The position numbers were made by a program, and so were the translations under genes. DNA of 9,616 bases, from assembly GCA_964538565.1 (NCBI GenBank), contig CAZIGW010000051.1:1-9616 (forward strand). The letters are read 5' to 3'. Below the pieces are notes generated by a model. The model was given only the letters and a program-made list of their open reading frames with translations, made no database searches and was not told the DNA's origin. The stretch is from CAYVBN01 sp964538565. Its GTDB lineage: Bacteria > Pseudomonadota > Alphaproteobacteria > Rhizobiales > Xanthobacteraceae. Of this stretch, positions 7,688 through 9,616 are shown in pieces (positions within the stretch are counted from its first letter, which is position 1; every line of letters starts with the position of its first letter).

Positions 7688-8844
7688 TTCTGACGACCGA
7701 GGAGATTTTGCGGCGGCTGGTGGCGTTTCCGACAGTCTCGCGGGACTCCAACCTGCCGCTGATCGATTGGGTGCGGAATTTTCTGGACGACCTTGGGATC
7801 AAGTCGCACTTGGTGCCCGATCCGACCGGCTCAAAGGCCAATCTCTTGGCAACCGTGGGACCTTTGGTTGAAGGCGGGCTGGTGTTGTCCGGTCACACCG
7901 ATGTCGTGCCCGTCGATGGACAGAACTGGAGCGGCGACCCTTTCAGGGTAACTGCGCGCGGCACGCGACTTTACGGCCGCGGCACGTGTGACATGAAGGG
8001 TTTCATTGCCGTTGTGCTGGCACGAGCGCAGCTCTGGCGGCGAGACCGCATGGCTCGGCCCGTCCACTTGATGCTTTCTTACGATGAAGAAGTGGGCTGC
8101 CTGGGTACGGCATCCATGATCGCGGCCGCCAAGGAGCATATGTCGAGGCCGAGCACGGTGATCGTCGGAGAGCCGACCGGTTTGCGCTTGGCGACGGAGC
8201 ACAAAGGTATCCGTGTGCTGCGGACGCAAGTGCGGGGCATCGAGGCGCACTCGAGCTTGACTCACCAGGGGGCGAGTGCCGTCATGTTGGCCGCGGAGCT
8301 CGTCGCGCACCTGTCGAAGCTCGCGAAGGAGCTCGCCACGCGTACAAGACAGTCCCAGGGGACGACACTCGAACCGCCGTACACGACGCTCAGCGCGAAT
8401 CGGATCTGTGGAGGGACCGCCAGCAACATCCTGGCGGCAGCCAGCGAGTTTACGTGGGACATTCGGGCAGTGCCCGGCGAAATGCCGCAATCGATCGTCG
8501 ATCGGCTCTCGGCGTATGCCGCGGGGCGGCTCGCTGAGCTTGCCGCCGAGGGCAAGTCGTGCCACATCGAGACGTCGATACTGGCAGATGTGCCCCCTCT
8601 ATGCGCCGAGAACCAAGCCCTCGCCTCACAGTTGCTGCGTTCGGTAACGGGTGCCTCCCAAGACTCGATCTCCGTCCCGTTCGCGACGGAAGCCGGATAT
8701 TTTCAACGAGAAGGTTGGTCCACCGTGGTGTGCGGCCCCGGCAGTATCGATCAGGCTCACAAACCCGATGAATATGTCGAGCGCTCGCAGCTCGCGGACT
8801 GCGAAAAGCTGATCGAGGGTGTCGTGGCGCGTCATTGTCACTGA
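7684..8844 (+). CDS. M20 family metallohydrolase, acetylornithine deacetylase (ArgE)-like
   Basis: 386 residues, matching the length of ArgE-type enzymes. Zinc-site motifs are all present: SGHTDVVPVDGQNW at 69-82 (His71 ligand, Asp73 support), YGRGTCDMKGF at 97-107 (Asp103 bridging), SYDEEVGCLG at 132-141 (Glu135 general base, Glu136 ligand), VGEPTG at 161-166 (Glu163 ligand) and QAHKPDEYVE at 357-366 (His359 ligand). A dimerisation/lid domain occupies about 175-290. The family hydrolyses N-acyl amino acids, dipeptides or carbamoyl compounds. The closest motif match is ArgE, but the catabolic context and the absence of arginine genes make it more likely an N-acyl or amide hydrolase for the pathway substrate. 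It is coupled to the alpha/beta hydrolase by ATGA and is the last intact gene of the cluster. No clear intrinsic terminator follows. Confidence 0.92.
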   Translation: MILTTEEILRRLVAFPTVSRDSNLPLIDWVRNFLDDLGIKSHLVPDPTGSKANLLATVGPLVEGGLVLSGHTDVVPVDGQNWSGDPFRVTARGTRLYGRGTCDMKGFIAVVLARAQLWRRDRMARPVHLMLSYDEEVGCLGTASMIAAAKEHMSRPSTVIVGEPTGLRLATEHKGIRVLRTQVRGIEAHSSLTHQGASAVMLAAELVAHLSKLAKELATRTRQSQGTTLEPPYTTLSANRICGGTASNILAAASEFTWDIRAVPGEMPQSIVDRLSAYAAGRLAELAAEGKSCHIETSILADVPPLCAENQALASQLLRSVTGASQDSISVPFATEAGYFQREGWSTVVCGPGSIDQAHKPDEYVERSQLADCEKLIEGVVARHCH

Positions 8845-9036
8845 CATTTCCCTAACGAGCCGCTTGATGGGTGAGTCTCCGTCGAAACTCTCGTGACATT
8901 GATCCCACGGCTGGTGCGATTGATGAGCGAACCGGCACGGGGCCAACTGCGCGCTGCTTCGAAACGTGCCAGCGTTCAAGTCGCTATCCACCACGCTCGC
9001 GGGCCGACTCACCGACTACATATGGGGTGGCACGCG
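8845..9036. other. Intergenic or degraded stretch between the M20 gene and the dehydrogenase remnant
   Basis: No gene is supported. Two plus frames are open for part of it, but neither shows the missing N-terminal half or the glycine loop of the dehydrogenase, and no ribosome-binding site is seen. It may be the scar of the deletion that removed the front of that gene. Confidence 0.4.
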
Positions 9037-9410
9037 TTGAAGGTGTGGAACGCGCGGAACTCGAGACGCTGTTGCGTGCGGCGGATGTGGTCAGCGTTCA
9101 TCTCCCGCTCACGCTGGGAACGCGGGGAATCATCGGCGCAAGAGAGATCGGCTGGCTGAAATCCGGCGTCATTCTGATCAACACGGCCCGTGCCGCGATC
9201 GTCGACTAAGCCGCGCTGCTCGAGCCATTGCGGGCAGGCAAGATTGCGGTGGCGGGTCTCGATGTGTACTGGCACGAGCCGCTGCCGGCCACTCATCCGC
9301 TCTCGAGAATGCGCGACGTCGTCATGACGCACCACGTGGGCTATGTGACCGCAGCGAGCATGCTCAACCGGTATGAGGCGATGGCCGAAGTGCTGGCCTC
9401 CTATCGATAA
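8871..9410 (+). pseudogene. Remnant of a D-2-hydroxyacid dehydrogenase (truncated, with internal stop)
   Basis: From about 9037 the frame reads as the C-terminal half of the NAD-binding domain and the end of a D-2-hydroxyacid dehydrogenase: ELETLLRAADVVSVHLPLT, then KSGVILINTARAAIVD with the catalytic Arg, a TAA at 9207-9209, and in the same frame AALLEPLRAGKIAVAGLDV, HEPLPATHPL with the catalytic Glu, and MTHHVGYVT with the catalytic His. Family members usually have Glu after IVD, so one GAA-to-TAA change explains the stop. The Rossmann glycine loop (GxGxxG) and the substrate-binding N-terminal domain are missing. The in-frame stretch 8871-9036 (GTG start, no ribosome-binding site) does not resemble the family. 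Both the loss of the front and the stop argue that it is dead. It may once have been the last gene of the cluster. Confidence 0.82.
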
Positions 9411-9489
9411 GGAACATCAAGGGACGCTACACCCCCGCAGAGGCCGCTGCCGACGAGCGAACCGCATCACGCGCACTAGACATCATGGC

Positions 9490-9507
9490 CTGACTCGGAG
9501 GAGTCAG
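9490..9507 (+). promoter_or_regulatory. Hairpin that contains a strong ribosome-binding site
   Basis: CTGACTC, loop GGAG, GAGTCAG: a perfect 7-bp stem with a 4-base loop. The loop and the start of the 3' arm form GGAGGAG (9497-9503), 8 bases before ATG 9512. No T-run follows, so it is not a typical terminator. It could limit ribosome access to the next ORF. Confidence 0.4.
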
Positions 9508-9511
9508 CGTC

Positions 9512-9616
9512 ATGAGGAAATTGAGGGGTAAGAGGTCTGCCTCCAGTATCGTGGGTTGCGCACCGAAGTGCGCCGAGCCACATGCACAAGCGCCGGCAAG
9601 GGCGCGTTGGTGCAGA
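9512..9616 (+). CDS. Start of an unidentified ORF, cut by the right edge
   Basis: ATG 9512 follows GGAGGAG at an ideal 8-base spacing and opens a frame without stops to the window end (35 codons visible). The visible start, MRKLRGKRSASSIVGC, is basic, and the rest is Ala/Arg/Cys-rich. There is no signal peptide or recognisable domain. The strong ribosome-binding site is the main support; the composition is unremarkable for a random frame in GC-rich DNA. It may belong to the next gene or to a mobile element, but nothing visible proves either. Confidence 0.3.
   Translation, partial: MRKLRGKRSASSIVGCAPKCAEPHAQAPARARWCR

Noticed and set aside
9490..9507. Intrinsic terminator
   Set aside because: The stem is good, but no T-run follows on the plus strand, and the hairpin contains the ribosome-binding site of the next ORF.
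1..9616. CRISPR array, tRNA/rRNA gene or insertion sequence
   Set aside because: I saw no spaced direct repeats, no cloverleaf-like sequence, no transposase motif and no terminal inverted repeats with target duplications. A systematic search was not possible.

Overview
This is a GC-rich (roughly 60% by eye) bacterial window. It is dominated by one compact plus-strand gene cluster that looks catabolic. The TonB-dependent receptor of the 'SEIVVTAQKR' type, together with GMC, Rieske and hydrolase genes, points to a Gram-negative proteobacterium. Sphingomonads and Steroidobacter-like gammaproteobacteria typically carry many such receptors; the sequence alone does not settle the order.

Layout. 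The left edge (1 to about 192, minus strand) holds a probable partial, unrecognised ORF running off the window. It is followed by about 260 bases with no confident gene, which probably contain the cluster promoter. Seven plus-strand genes then run without a gap to 8844: TonB-dependent outer-membrane receptor (452-2632), SRPBCC-fold protein (2636-3115), GMC-family FAD oxidoreductase (3116-4735), Rieske non-heme iron oxygenase (4732-5925), xylose-isomerase-like TIM-barrel protein (5925-6782), alpha/beta hydrolase related to proline iminopeptidases (6812-7687) and M20/ArgE-like metallohydrolase (7684-8844). Junctions are 4-base ATGA overlaps, a TGATG overlap, a direct TAGATG junction or gaps of 3 to 29 bases. 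This strongly suggests one transcript with translational coupling.

Downstream is a broken remnant of a D-2-hydroxyacid dehydrogenase (recognisable from about 9037 to 9410). It lacks the N-terminal part and the NAD-binding glycine loop and has an internal TAA at 9207-9209. The right edge carries a 7-bp hairpin containing a strong GGAGGAG ribosome-binding site, then the start of an unidentified ORF (9512 onward, cut by the window).

How the genes may work together (inference): the receptor imports a scarce, fairly large substrate across the outer membrane. The alpha/beta hydrolase and M20 enzyme would cut ester, amide or acyl links. The Rieske oxygenase would hydroxylate or O-demethylate, the GMC enzyme would oxidise an alcohol or sugar hydroxyl, and the TIM-barrel and SRPBCC proteins would isomerise, dehydrate, cleave or bind an intermediate. 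The substrate cannot be read from the sequence. The GMC plus TIM-barrel pairing resembles oxidise-then-eliminate glycoside-cleaving systems and is the most attractive lead. No regulator, inner-membrane transporter or Rieske reductase is encoded in the window.
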